A DNA stretch of 64,000 bases from Stictocephala bisonia. Lineage: Eukaryota; Arthropoda; Insecta; Hemiptera; Membracidae. Of the stretch, positions 50,172 to 61,500 are shown in pieces. The notes beneath the pieces were generated by a model, which saw nothing but the letters and a program-made list of their open reading frames with translations, did not search any database and was not told where the DNA came from. Numbering within the stretch: the first letter of the stretch is position 1; every line of letters starts with the position of its first letter. Location of the stretch: positions 127,001 to 191,000 of the forward strand of contig JAQJVL010000747.1 in the NCBI GenBank assembly GCA_035578905.1, in the 5' to 3' direction. A program made the translations under genes and the position numbers.

Positions 50172-50985
50172 TAAGAATAATTTATTAAGTTAAAACAAGT
50201 TTTATTATGTCGTATTAGCTTACTTTCAGTTAAATAGAAATTCTAGTATCAGATTTTCCCTCGCATCGAATCCAGGCCACTGCCTAAAACACATTTGGCT
50301 AGTAATATGTACTAGCTGAAACAGCATTGGAATAGACGCCATGATTATAATAGTATGACAGGGAACAAAGCCCGACACTGGGACACCAAGCAACTGATTA
50401 CATCACTGCGAGTTTCGTAGTATTTTTAAGTTTTAAATATAAAACTATATATCTGTTTTTAACTGTCTGTCCATTTATAATAAACATAAAGTATTTATGT
50501 TTGGAAATCGTTATAAGATACTCGTCTAATGAAATGTAATATTGAGTTATAACTTGTGTAGTTGATGGTATCAAAAAATAAAAAAAAATATTCAACTAAA
50601 TTAATACATGAATTGGATATAGATTTAATTAAAAACTAAAACTACGAACAAGGAAGATTGTTACATATTAAAATTTACCTTTAGAAGAAATTCACTGAAA
50701 ATCGTCTGGGAAATTCTGCATATAACATGTAAATATGTTAAAATCGTTATAAATCCCATGCACTTTTGAGACTTATACTTTTTTTAATATAATGAAATCC
50801 TTATACAAAAATGAAAAAATAAAAACAGTTTATCTTATCAGTCTCTCATCATACATTGGCTAGTGGAAAAATCTATTGGCATATGCTCCATTGTACGGTT
50901 TTATAATCAAAGCAAGGCTACAACATGCTAAACAAAAGTAAAAATAATTACACTTTGTAAGTGTATTTATACATTGATACACGTC
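50169..50985. other. AT-rich DNA, no gene seen
   Basis: A short B-box-like stretch (GATTCGATGCGAGG on minus, near 50,261) is not accompanied by an A box or tail. A 65-codon minus frame (50,398-50,595) has no recognisable motif. Confidence 0.4.
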
Positions 50986-51104
50986 CAGTGATATGGATCC
51001 ATCCGTCTACCCCTACACGTACACCCACCCACCCACTCATACACGTACAGTGGTATTGTACTGTGTACCCATACTGTATGGGTGTATGGGTGGGTAGGTC
51101 GATT
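50986..51104. repeat. 36-bp minisatellite fragments in both orientations
   Basis: C-rich orientation at about 50,990-51,058 (CACCCACCCACCCACTCATA, CACGTACAGTGGTATTG) is followed at once by G-rich orientation (GTATGGGTGGGTAGGTC, to about 51,100). A family-1 SINE begins just after this. Confidence 0.75.
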
Positions 51105-51352
51105 TCCAGCTTCATGTGCTAAAGGTTCTCAGTTCGATCCCAATCAGAGTCAATACATTTTGAGAAGGATCAGCTGATAATCACCGGCTGTTCATTTATC
51201 ATTGGGCTATTAATTAATGCCACTTTCTAGGAATAGTCGGCCTTAGTTTGTAACAATGACTACAAACGCTCATCTACACTCATCACACTCATTTGAAATC
51301 CATATTCGCCCATATCTTGACGATCGGCGTCTTATGAATAAATGAAAAAAAA
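51105..51352 (+). mobile_element. SINE, family 1, inserted next to or in a minisatellite
   Basis: Contains CAGCTTCATGTGCTAAAGG, a B-box-like CAGTTCGATCCCAATCAG, and AAGGATCAGCTGATAATCAC, followed by the full shared 3' domain to CGGCGTCTTATGAATAAATG and an A run. Minisatellite sequence of the 36-bp family lies on both sides (51,000s and 51,370-51,475). The SINE therefore probably split a small cluster. Confidence 0.75.
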
Positions 51353-51359
51353 ATGACTA

Positions 51360-51475
51360 TACATGTACACGAGGGTGGGTGGGTCAATTCCTTTGTATGG
51401 GTACAGGGGGTGTGAATGGTATAATACCATCGTACATGTATAGGTGGGACCCGGATCAGTATCACCATACGTGTA
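51360..51475 (-). repeat. 36-bp minisatellite remnant (G-rich strand is +)
   Basis: Three diverged units with GAGGGTGGGTGGGTCAATTC, TGTATGGGTACAGGGGGTG, and CATACGTGTATAAAAAGC. Divergence is greater than in arrays A to C. Confidence 0.6.
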
Positions 51476-51479
51476 TAAA

Positions 51480-52554
51480 AAGCATAGTAAAAGACATAAC
51501 CAAAACTATTAGTTAAACCATTGTCTTTAGTCCCATGTATGGGTCCCTCGAGAAGCCAGTTTTCCCGTTTTGGTAAAATTAGTTCATGTTTAGTTTTAAC
51601 AGGTGACCCCCCCTGTCTCTGTCTTTCTTTATTACTCTACCTGTCTCTCTCTAGTTCTTGCTGAAGAGAAGAAGTAAAAATATATCAACACTACTGTATG
51701 TAATGTATGTAGGTGTGGTAATTAATTGTAAAAAAACTGAAAGCAAATTATACTAGCAATTATTAACATTGTTTTTCTATATTTCAATTTAAGTTTAATT
51801 GTTTATCTGAAAAATGAATTATTTAATTAAAGTAATCGATAAAATGGTTAGTATCTCATTTTTTTTGGTCTTCAAAAACTAAAACATAAAACAAATACAT
51901 AAATATGCCCGCAAAATGGTCTTTAACTAAATCAATAACAAATTAGTTTGAAATGCGTATCAATACATAAATAACCTTACAAATACGACAAGTTTAACTA
52001 ATTACATATTAATACTTTGTCCGCATATTCAATAACACCATACATTTATATTGATTGGATTATATATATTGGAATACTACAATAATAACAATGACATTGT
52101 TTAAATAATGCTGGGATCAAAATATCAAAATAACTGTTACAGTAAAATTTATATTGATAGTGTAGTTAGATAATACAGACAAAGAGTCTATATAGGTGTC
52201 GAAATTCAATAGCATTACTAAAATCATTAAACATAATTTTCACTTGAACATTAACCTTTTTTTTTCCAATGAACATTACACAAAATTTATAGATACTATT
52301 TTAGGATGAACAAATTTTATGTAGAAGTTATTCAAAATGATCTCACACAAAGAATAAGTGGAATATTTACTCGTCCTTCAGCACAGATTGTTTTAATGTA
52401 TCAAGTCCTAGCTAAGATGTGTAAATAATTAAATGTTTTTATTTCATATCCATTTATATTTAATTCATTTCCTAGAACTAAGACAGGGTAAGCAGATACT
52501 TAGCTGTTTATTTATAATATTTGCTGTTTGTATGTTTCATTTTGCCCCAACTTC
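51480..52554. other. AT-rich DNA, no gene seen
   Basis: No feature was recognised. The 65-codon frame at 52,433-52,630 runs into the following AT repeat. Confidence 0.45.
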
Positions 52555-52573
52555 ATATATATATATATATATA

Positions 52574-52620
<47 letters not shown>
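52555..52620. repeat. (AT)n microsatellite
   Basis: About 66 bp of AT dinucleotides with one C interruption near 52,575. Confidence 0.95.
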
Positions 52621-52622
<2 letters not shown>

Positions 52623-52692
52623 TTTATTAATGTATTATGTATTAGGGACACAGTTTTGGTGGTAGGCTTTATGTAGTTTTAGCATTAGATTT

Positions 52693-53542
52693 TGTGACGT
52701 TTTTTAATTTGTCCTAATTTATAAATAATTAATCACTATGTGGGTTTTACAAATAAGCAACACGATATACTAAACAATTACTAAATTTATTGAATATATA
52801 AAATTAACTTATTATAATTAAATGGATTATTTCCTTAACTTTAACTATTCTGAAGAGTACAATTTACTATTAGGCCTACTTTTACAGTTAAACTAATTTA
52901 TGTTTACAATCTTAGATGGCATCAATAATTACAACTACTAATTGCAAAGTGACTTTACTAAATTCCCTTCTTTTAATTACAATTCCTAGCTCTATAAAGT
53001 GGCTTTCCTAGATTCTCTATTATTATTTACAATTACAGACTACTAATTGACTACTAGATTCCCTACTACCTACAGTCCAAAGCTAACAGTTCACTCACAG
53101 TTTCTCCAGTGTCCCTTCAGAAGTCGTCCACAAGTACCGCACTGCTCCTTCGTTGATCCCCACAACGAACCACTCACCGGTAACTTCTCCGTAGACCACT
53201 TCACTATACTCGGACACTTCACTCGCACTGTAGAACTGTCGCTGCAAACACCCGGGCTGTAGACTCTAGACTCACTCTAGACTGACTCTGGTATCCGGGC
53301 CGTATATATCACCTGCAGGTCTCCATCTAGAAGCTTCTTGAATTCCCCTGCGTCCGAAGTTCCATGACAGAGCTGGCTCGTCAACCCAGAAGATTCTAGA
53401 AGTCTATTGAAGAGGTAAAGGGGCGTTCATGCGTAAGCCATTGTGCCCCAAAGGTTGTAAACAAGCAGGGCAGGTGGTCAGCGACCCATCCATTACTTCC
53501 GCATCACCGGTTCCCAGGATAGAGGCCACTCGGAATGTCACA
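52693..53542 (-). mobile_element. Solo LTR (850 bp), Ty3/gypsy-like
   Basis: Read on the minus strand, the segment starts TGTGACATTCCGAGTGGCC and ends AAAACGTCACA, giving TGTGAC/GTCACA inverted termini inside TG...CA. ATTT lies directly on both sides (52,689-52,692 and 53,543-53,546), a 4-bp target duplication. A TATATA box (53,302-53,309) lies about 26 bases before GAGTCAGT, a match to the arthropod initiator TCAGT. AATAAA lies at 52,787-52,792. The GC-rich half is U3 and early R; the rest holds diverged copies of a GGGAATCTAGTA-type repeat. No internal retrotransposon region adjoins, so it is a solo LTR left by recombination. The 4-bp duplication fits gypsy-like integrases; the superfamily is inferred. 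Confidence 0.88.
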
Positions 53543-53546
53543 ATTT

Positions 53547-54150
53547 ATTAATAATATTTTTAATCAGTAACATCGTTAAAACAATATTTTTTGTGTTCTA
53601 TTATCTAAATATCAAAGAATTGGGAATTATAATTTTTATCCATACAGCAGATGAAATTGTAAAATTTTAAAGAAAAATGAAAAATAACAGAAATTCTCAC
53701 TACTAAGTTTGGCAGATTTTTAAACAAGTAGAAAATATACCACACTTTTTAAATACTAAACAAATTTAAAACTAAATGAGCTTACGATAACATAAAGTGG
53801 TAGAGATTTTCAAATGTTTGCTTGTACACTTTCAAATAACACAGATTTAAAGTTTTAATGGGAGGAAAGCTGATTTAACCCTCTGGTTATGAAGTGCTGG
53901 GACTGTGTTAATCCCTCAACTTCCTCCCACTTTCTTCTTTATAAAGAGTATATTTTATCTCACTTCAAAAAATAATATTGATTTCTTATTAAATACTATA
54001 AAAAATATATATACAAAAATAATAAATAATAATCGTTTCGATTTATTTACTAAAGTTGTTTAAGGATTATAATTTTGTTTAAATTTAGGTTCGTAAAAAT
54101 GTATACCAAGTATTTTGGCAAACCACTAAATCTAGTTAATTGTTTGTTAT
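53547..54150. other. AT-rich DNA, no gene seen
   Basis: No feature was recognised. Confidence 0.4.
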
Positions 54151-54345
54151 ATATTTATTCATAAGACGACGATCGTCAGGATATATGTGAATATGTTTTT
54201 CGAAAGGGTATGATGAGTGTAGATGAACGAATGTAGGCTCATTGTTACAAACTAAGGCCAACTATTCCTGAAAAAGAGTCATTAATTAATAGCCCAATGA
54301 CAAATGATAACCAGTGGTTATCAGCTGATCCCTTTCAAAAGTTTA
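54151..54345 (-). mobile_element. SINE, family 1 (5'-truncated)
   Basis: In minus orientation: the tail ATATTTATTCATAAGACGAC, the GATCGTCAGGATAT block, short ATGAGTGTAGATGA repeats, AAACTAAGGCCAACTATTCC, and TTAATTAATAGCCCAATGAC, ending near the GATCCCTTTCAAAAG stretch. The head is missing. Confidence 0.7.
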
Positions 54346-54539
54346 TGCTAATATCTAAATGACTTATTTAAAGTAACTAATCAATAACTGTCAGCTGAGA
54401 TTTGGTCAAAGCAAGTATTCTATCTATTTACACTAATGTACGTTTAATGTTTTGATTTGATGCAAGTCATACTAAATGTTTGGACATATATCAGAGAGAA
54501 TTATGTAAAGTATAATAATATAAAAAAAAACAATTGGGT

Positions 54540-54860
54540 GTGCGTCGAACCACACGGTGGAAGTTATACTTCTTTGGCCATTCTCATACACCCACCCACG
54601 CACACAAACAGACAGGATATATAAATGAAATATAAGACATTTTTAAATATTATTCAATATATTATACGTGACTTCATTATTATATTATACACCTATATTA
54701 TCATTATCAGTAATTTCTTCGATTAAATTTCTTCGATTAACAATCGATTAATCGATAGTTCTTAAAAATTTGTTCTTACTTTTCAGCGTGACGCGGTTTC
54801 TCGACCAACATCCCATCCCAAAGTGTCTAACGGGCGCAAAGAAGTATAACTTCAAAAAAA
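54540..54860. mobile_element. Possible small MITE
   Basis: A perfect 17-bp inverted repeat (GAAGTTATACTTCTTTG at 54,560-54,576 and its complement at 54,837-54,853) bounds about 290 bp. Outside the left arm is GTGCGTCGAACCACACGG. Inside the right arm is a GC-rich block, GCGTGACGCGGTTTCTCGAC. The arm itself contains a near-palindrome. True ends and target duplication were not established; the inverted repeat may be subterminal. No coding capacity. Confidence 0.5.
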
Positions 54861-55350
54861 CAAGAAATTTAAGTAAAAGTAAACTCATGCCTGTTTTGTC
54901 TAAGAGATAATGATAGCATTAGAAAATTCTTAAAGGCAAAGGCCAGAAAATATTTGCTCACCTGCTAGCGATATTTCGAAGAAATGTTTTTCAACACACG
55001 TAAGACTTTTCAACTCAATATCTTAGGGCTATAAGCTAGTAACACTGACATTAAAACATTTGGATTGTTTGATTACTATAAAAACTAATATTATATCCAC
55101 TCACAACACACAAAGAGCAGGTACTAGACGTTTTTGTGTACTTTTATGAAGATTTGTTTTAAGTTAACGTATAGTTTTACTGTTGCTTAAGGAAATAAAT
55201 ATTATAACCAACATTATTTGCAAAAATATATTTTAGTTCATAAAGAATAATGTTATTGAAGATAGCAGATGCATGAACGCAAACATACATTTGAGAATAA
55301 TGATACTTTTGAAGTTAAAAGAATATAATATAACGACCACTAACATTTTT

Positions 55351-55418
55351 GTACAGCATAAGAACTATGTAACTAATTATTTACGTACAGCATAAGAACT
55401 ATTGTAACTAATTATTGA
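55351..55418 (+). repeat. Two-copy 34-bp tandem duplication
   Basis: GTACAGCATAAGAACTAT followed by TGTAACTAATTATT occurs at 55,351 and again at 55,385, with one inserted base. A short local duplication. Confidence 0.8.
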
Positions 55419-55461
55419 CTTATTTATTAATATGTAAGTATCATAGTTTGTATACCTACAT

Positions 55462-55672
55462 TTGTCATTGGGCTATTAATTAATGACACTTTCTTTGGAA
55501 TAGTCGGCCTTAGTTTGTAACAATGAGCCTAGCTTTCTAAATAGAGGTTCTTAGTTCAGGTATGTCAAATTTTGAAAGGGATCAACGGGTATCCACTGAC
55601 TGTTCATTTGTCATTGGGCTATTAACTAATGACACTTTCTAAGATGTAGACGGACTTAGTTTGTAGGAAGGA
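55462..55672 (+). mobile_element. Two adjoining family-1 SINE fragments
   Basis: TTGTCATTGGGCTATTAATT to AACAATGAGCC (55,462-55,530) is followed by head-side sequence (GAGGTTCTTAGTTCAGGTAT, AAGGGATCAACGGGTATCCA). A second TTGTCATTGGGCTATTAACT block then runs to about 55,672. Either a SINE inserted into a related SINE, or a copy was partly duplicated. Both lack the 3' tail. Confidence 0.6.
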
Positions 55673-55679
55673 CTTACAT

Positions 55680-56570
55680 TAATTCAATGTATCAATAAAA
55701 GCACTTACAAAATGTTATATGAACTGCTTTGTTGAGCACTTCTAATTATCAGAGTTTTAACAAAGCTTTAATATAACAAAGAACTTACATAGCAGGTTTT
55801 AATTTTTCTTTTTATTAGTTATAAAACATTTATAAAACCTTTATGAAACATATTTGACTTGGTTTGAAAATTAACGATGGTTATTACTTGTTGAAAAATA
55901 TTATAGTTAATAGGAGAAAATATGATGGGATGGCTGCAGTATCCTACCACACCATACAATAATTTTAAAGGCTATTTATACGTGTTAAAACCGAAATATG
56001 CACAAACATTCTAAATAAAATAATTACCAAATTAGGCCTAACAACAACTTTCTGTGAATTTAAAATTATATCAGATCAATTAAATTATTTTACAGTTGTC
56101 TTACAGTAATGAAACCTGAACAATAGGGAAAGCTGGGAAGAAGAAGTTAACGTAGTTTTATAAATCATTACTCATTTACATATTTTATAACCATATATAT
56201 ATATCCAGTAATAAAATGATCTCATGTTTGCCACAAGAATGAAGGTCATAAACAATTTTCGCACTGAAGAAATAAACTGATAAATTAATTATATTACTAT
56301 ATTATTGAAAATTGAATGATATTTATATATCCAAGATTGATCATGTTTATTTTATTTGAAATAATTTTAACTTCTAAATTATTTAATTATAAATTAATTA
56401 ATTAATCTCTCAAAACAATGGAACTCCGACAGTGATAATAAAAGACTATATTAAAACCAGCTTTACGTTATCAGCTAGGGGCTTTTTACCAAATGTTTAT
56501 TATTATTATTATTATTATTATTAATCATCATTCGTAATTAAGATACCGATCTTCAAGATATGGTTCAAGA
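55680..56570. other. AT-rich DNA, no gene seen
   Basis: Contains an (ATT)n tract at about 56,498-56,522. No coding or RNA feature was recognised. Confidence 0.4.
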
Positions 56571-56571
56571 G

Positions 56572-57040
56572 TCGGCACTGGTGGCGCAGTGCTGTAACCC
56601 AGCTACATGGGGACAAAGTGTTTGGGAGATTGTAGGCGATAGGTTGGATGCTCGGTCCTCTTAATACCGACATGGCGTCCGCTTGGTGGTTGCTATCGGC
56701 GTGGACACTACTAGAGAAGTCTGGGGTGTCCATGTTGGGTGGTAATCATTGTGCGGATGTTGTGTGGGGGAGATAACTGAGCATCAGGCTTGTCAATTAG
56801 CTGAAAATCAGACCAGCACTACGTGGTTCGGATTCCACGTAAAGCTGTAGGTCCCTTAGTTGCCCTGGCTGTTGGGCTATTAATAAATTGCCCTTTCTGA
56901 GGAACAGTTGAACTCAGTTAGTAACCAGACTACACTCATCTACACTCATCCTACACTCATAAAACCATTCATATTCGCCTTAAAATACGCACAACGTTGT
57001 GTCGGCGTCTCATATGTAAGAATGTAAGAATGTAAGAAAA
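56572..57040 (+). mobile_element. SINE, family 2 (longest copy)
   Basis: The body from GTGTTTGGGAGATTGTAGGC (56,618) to GTGTCGGCGTCTCATATGTA is collinear with 8266-8682. It ends in three TGTAAGAA-type units. The preceding GCACTGGTGGCGCAGTGCTG (about 56,575) looks A-box-like and is absent from the other copies. It may therefore be the true 5' end of the family or unrelated flank. A minus-strand open frame inside (56,521-56,733) is a by-product. Confidence 0.7.
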
Positions 57041-57285
57041 GAATGGTTCATTATGAGGGGTGAATGAGTGGATGAGTGTAGATTAACGAATATAATCAGT
57101 GTTACTGTTCCTTAGAATGAACCATTGCTTAATAGCCCAACAGCCAGTGTGCTTTACGTAGAATCCGAACCACGTAGTATTGGTATATTTTAGCTAAATG
57201 ACAAGCCTCTACACATCATCCGGACACTGACCTCCACCCAAAATGGACACTCCATACTTTTCTGTTAGAGTCCACATGGATGATA
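57041..57285 (-). mobile_element. SINE, family 2, diverged, tail-to-tail with the previous copy
   Basis: In minus orientation it carries the ATGAGTGTAGA repeat region, TTAATAGCCCAACAGCCAG, GAATCCGAACCACGTAGTA (the B-box-like block), GGACACTCCATACTTTTCTG, and GAGTCCACATGGATGA. It is more diverged than its neighbour and lacks both ends. It directly follows the TGTAAGAA tail of the plus-strand copy. Confidence 0.65.
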
Positions 57286-57289
57286 CATG

Positions 57290-58024
57290 GATTCATATGA
57301 TAAATATAATAAAAATCATGTCACATATTTCTTAAAATTATATAATTCTAGAAATATTCAGGAACATTAGTGGTATTATATTTGTAAGTTTTCTCAAATC
57401 ATGTACAGATCTAGAAAGAAGCACCATGGGCAACATATCGTGGAAGACGACGCGGTTGCAAATTTGACAATGCTCAGTTATATTTAACTAGGCCTACGGT
57501 GCCAAGTCTGGTGAGCAGAAATAGAGATTGGGTCGACTCTTCCCACAGTGTCCTAACAATTCCACTCGCCCACGGACCGTGTTTCTCGAGAAACTCGTAA
57601 AAACTAATATTTAACTTTCACTTCTGATTTAGCTTCAACTATGTGATACATAGGGCAGGGTATAAGTAAATATTACAATTGTGTTAATTTTGTTTTCAAA
57701 ACTAAGGTGGTATTTTCTAAAGGTACAAATAATTGATTTACCTTTAGTTCTATTTTACTTGCTTCACTTATCATCATAAATTACTTTGGCTTACATTAAT
57801 ATTAGTTTTTTTTATATTACCTTTATTTATCTGGACAGTAAGAATTGTTGATCTCAATAAGGTAGTACTGTACATTTAACATCTTCCTGGAGAATTTCCC
57901 TGATGTAGGCTGAGAATTAAGCCAGCCGACTCTCGATAAAAGTTTATTACAAATTGTTTTAGGGAAGGTAATACAAGCTAGGGCAGGTTAACTATCTTAA
58001 CACATATTAATGGCGTCAAAAACT
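57290..58024. other. AT-rich DNA, no gene seen
   Basis: A GC-richer patch at 57,415-57,600 (with CATGGGCAACATATCGTGGA) has no clear frame and was not identified. Confidence 0.4.
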
Positions 58025-58025
58025 C

Positions 58026-58260
58026 GAGCCGGTGGCCGAGCGGGTTTTTGAGCTTGGGTTAGAGGAAGCGCTGGTTCGAATCCGGCCTAGACTGGAATAT
58101 TTATTAGTATTATTCACCTTCAACTGTATCGGTTCGCCCCCTTACTCTGTCTGAATATGTTCCTTGCACAGAGCAGTTGGTTATGAGGAATGGTCAGAGT
58201 AATATTAGGAGGAAGTCGGGGTCTCCTTAAAAAAATAATAATAATAATAATAAAATAAAT
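58026..58260 (+). mobile_element. tRNA-derived SINE with intact A and B boxes
   Basis: GCCGGTGGCCGAGCGGG (A box region, 58,028-58,044) and CTGGTTCGAATCCGGC (B box and T-arm, 58,070-58,085) have the spacing of a tRNA. They resemble a leucine- or serine-type tRNA with pairing GCCGG/CCGGC at the ends. No CCA-type 3' end follows. Instead an unrelated body of about 140 bases runs to an A run and (AAT)n tail (58,228-58,260). It is therefore a SINE, not a tRNA gene, and the best preserved polymerase III promoter in the window. Confidence 0.82.
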
Positions 58261-58454
58261 AATCCATAAAGCACAAATAAGACCCTCTAGATAGTATAAT
58301 TATAATTTATCTTAATGACCACAAGTGTGCCTCTGTCTTGGAACAGTTTAATTCAGCCCGATATTTGTAATTGTACAAGAATTAACTGTAATTTAGCAAA
58401 GAAAAGCATACACAGGATAAGAATATCGAGTAATTGTATTACATTTATGTATTA

Positions 58455-58457
<3 letters not shown>

Positions 58458-58500
<43 letters not shown>
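58458..58500. repeat. (AT)n microsatellite
   Basis: About 40 bp of AT dinucleotides, ending in ATGTATATAC. Confidence 0.95.
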
Positions 58501-58503
<3 letters not shown>

Positions 58504-61500
58504 CTTATCATCTAATAAAAATAAAACACTAAAATGTAAGGTCGCGAAACCTCTGCAGGTTCATTATTATAATGAGCTAAATGCTTTTGATTTAAACCAA
58601 TGAGTTCAACACTTCTAAAAGACTTTGTGTCAGTTGTTATTGCTGAGATAGGTGATAGATTGAATGTATGTTTGTTGAGTTTTATTGAGTTTAACATGAC
58701 TTATATCTATCCCATTGTGTGATTGAATATTGTGGGGATGAATTTGATTCTTGACACTAAACATATCGAGATATTAAGATATGTTAAGGACAAATGACAT
58801 CAACTAATAGGTTTAAAATAAAAATGCATGGTAAAGTAAGTATCTCGACGTTTATAAATATGGCTTGAATGATCTCATAGTACAGATACCCATCATACTG
58901 CAATTGGATTTTGTTGGTACTTAAATACCTCTTTAGATCCAAATTAATTGCCTAGAAGCAGTATGTCGTGAAATAAATTGGAGTGAAAGAAACCAAAACG
59001 GTCTGTAATAAGAACATTAACGATGTGCTTAACTTAAGTTTCCTGAAACAGAAGGTAACTCTCGATATTCATTTCAAATGTTGAAAGCATCAATAGATGT
59101 TTGTTTAAGTAAAACTCATGAGAATATTTTTCTTTCGCCAAGACGTTTTGAACAGTTACAAAGTTGACTACAAACTATGCTAAGTGATTCTGAATTTATG
59201 ATGGAAAACTTTATCAAAATGTACTAGATAAGAGCGTCAGATTGCTAAAATAATTAAATAGACGATATCAAGCATTTTCATTGAAATAAATAATACCATA
59301 AGTTTTCAACGTAAACAATAAAATTAAATAAAAACTTGAAAATTATCATCATGTCAACAAAAAAAAGGTTATGGATTAACGCAAATCAAAATTTTTAGTT
59401 TTTGTTACTTGAAAATTATTTTATTACTCTACCTTTTCACGTATTTATTTCTAATGATATATTTAAAATGTTAATATAAGTAACATAGTTCCAGCCAGTG
59501 TACGGACTTAATAAATTATGAAACCGAATTTTTTAATAAGTATTATAAATAATATAATCTAACTGTGTATAGTATTTTCCAATAAATAAATTTAAATTAG
59601 TATTCCAATAAAGTTTTTTTACAAATTTTACCATTTTATGTTCTGCCTTTAATACAAAAACGTATTTAGTTTTTATCTCAAGGCTTCGTAGTTTTAATAT
59701 AGTAAGACTAACTTTTCAGCAAATCAAATTTGAAGTTACTGTTTATAGCCTTCACTTTAATTTCCAATATTAGAATACCATATTTACGTGAAATATGAAA
59801 AACTCTTATGTTTAGGTTAATTTTACAGAAAACGAAACTATTATTAATAAAACACATAAAGAAAACAGTTCTGTTACGTCAAATACATAGAAAATGTGTC
59901 CATAGTTATACAATTAACTATATAAATTAAGTCAGTGCGCTTAGAATGTTAACATCTGGTCTTCTGTAATCAACAATAATTCAATTAAATGCAAAGAAGG
60001 CTAAACTAAAATTTTTCATTTCAATCGAATCTCTAAGTATCACTTTTAACATGTTAAAGAGTTTCAAATTCTTTAAACGGGTATAATTTGTGGCATGTAT
60101 GAATTTCAAGAAATAATTTTATTTCGAAAACTCACAGCTTAAGGAACGATGTTTATCATATTGAAGATTGGTACGAGTACATACGAGTATATAACAAATA
60201 TAAACATTTGAATATGACCTTTTCAATGTTTCCCCGTTGTTATTTTGATTGCACCAGGTGGACTATTCAACAACATTCTAACGTAGATCAGCTTTTCAAA
60301 GATACTACTTCTTTTGAAAGGTTTAAACTAATTTCAAGTAAATTTTTTTGCTTGAGTATTTTAAACATTGATTTAAGGTTAAGTGCTTATATTTTCCGGA
60401 ATTTTGTCTATGTATTATATTGCTAAATTAATTTATATATACATACATACATATATTAATTGGTAAGGATATAAAATTATGTGATTTTCGTGTTTCCCAA
60501 TTTTTACTCTTAATAAGGGCATATCTCCTAATTAAGAAATATTCATTGTGATGTTGAATATTTTAATTCAACATCTAAATTTTAATATTCAGTAATCTAG
60601 TGGTACAGTTATAATATAACAGCTCAATAGCAATGAAAGGTATAAATCTGAGATAGGTACTCATATTTATTAATACCGTGTTAGAATATCTGAGAATGAG
60701 TTCATTCCGAAGCGCATCACTAATAAGTGTTGTTTAATATAGCTCACTAAGCACATTTGTTCGGGCGTCAGCTAAGACTGTTACAGCGTGAATAAGGCAA
60801 CCACTTTCACTTCAGTATTATCATTTTTACAATTGTTTGATATCTATTCAACCGGTATCCACTTTTTAAATAAATTTAAATGTTATAACTTAGAAAATAA
60901 CAGTATGATCAGGTCCATTTGGGTGGCATGCAATGTTTTATCGTAAAGAGAATTTGCCCAGAAAGAGAATTACTTATAGAAAGAACGATTTTTTTAGTTT
61001 ATAGCAATCACATATGCCTTCGAGAAGCTTTTTGACGTCTATTGATGTAATTTATAGAGCCATTTATTATTTGTGTTATATTTTCCAGGATCATATACGA
61101 TTAACTTCACATGAAAATAAGAAAATAAAAAAAACTTTAATGTTAATCAAGTGAGAACTTAGAACTGCCTAGACTGCTTATTTATAAGGTTTTTTATTCA
61201 TGTTATGGGACATAGTAATGTGTTCAAAATGGTTTTTAATTTTAAGTTTGTATAGAAAACAAATTATTTACTTCTTTATTGTAGCAATTTTTAAAAGCCT
61301 TAATGCTAAAATATTTTATATAACAATTTTACGTAATACATGTTTTAAACTTAGATTAGTAATAAATAGATTTCTCATGCATGAATCACAAACATTGAAG
61401 TTAAAACAATGTATATATTTACATTGTATTCCTGTAAAAAAGGTTCGAGTCAAATGAACACTCCTTAGGGTTAGTTCTCTACTCAAGAGAGGTTGGATAC

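Noticed and set aside
50225..50300. Another tRNA-derived SINE head
   Set aside because: Only a weak B-box-like stretch was seen, without an A box, shared body or tail.
58026..58100. Functional tRNA gene
   Set aside because: A and B boxes are good, but the sequence continues into a SINE body with an (AAT)n tail and lacks a convincing complete cloverleaf end.
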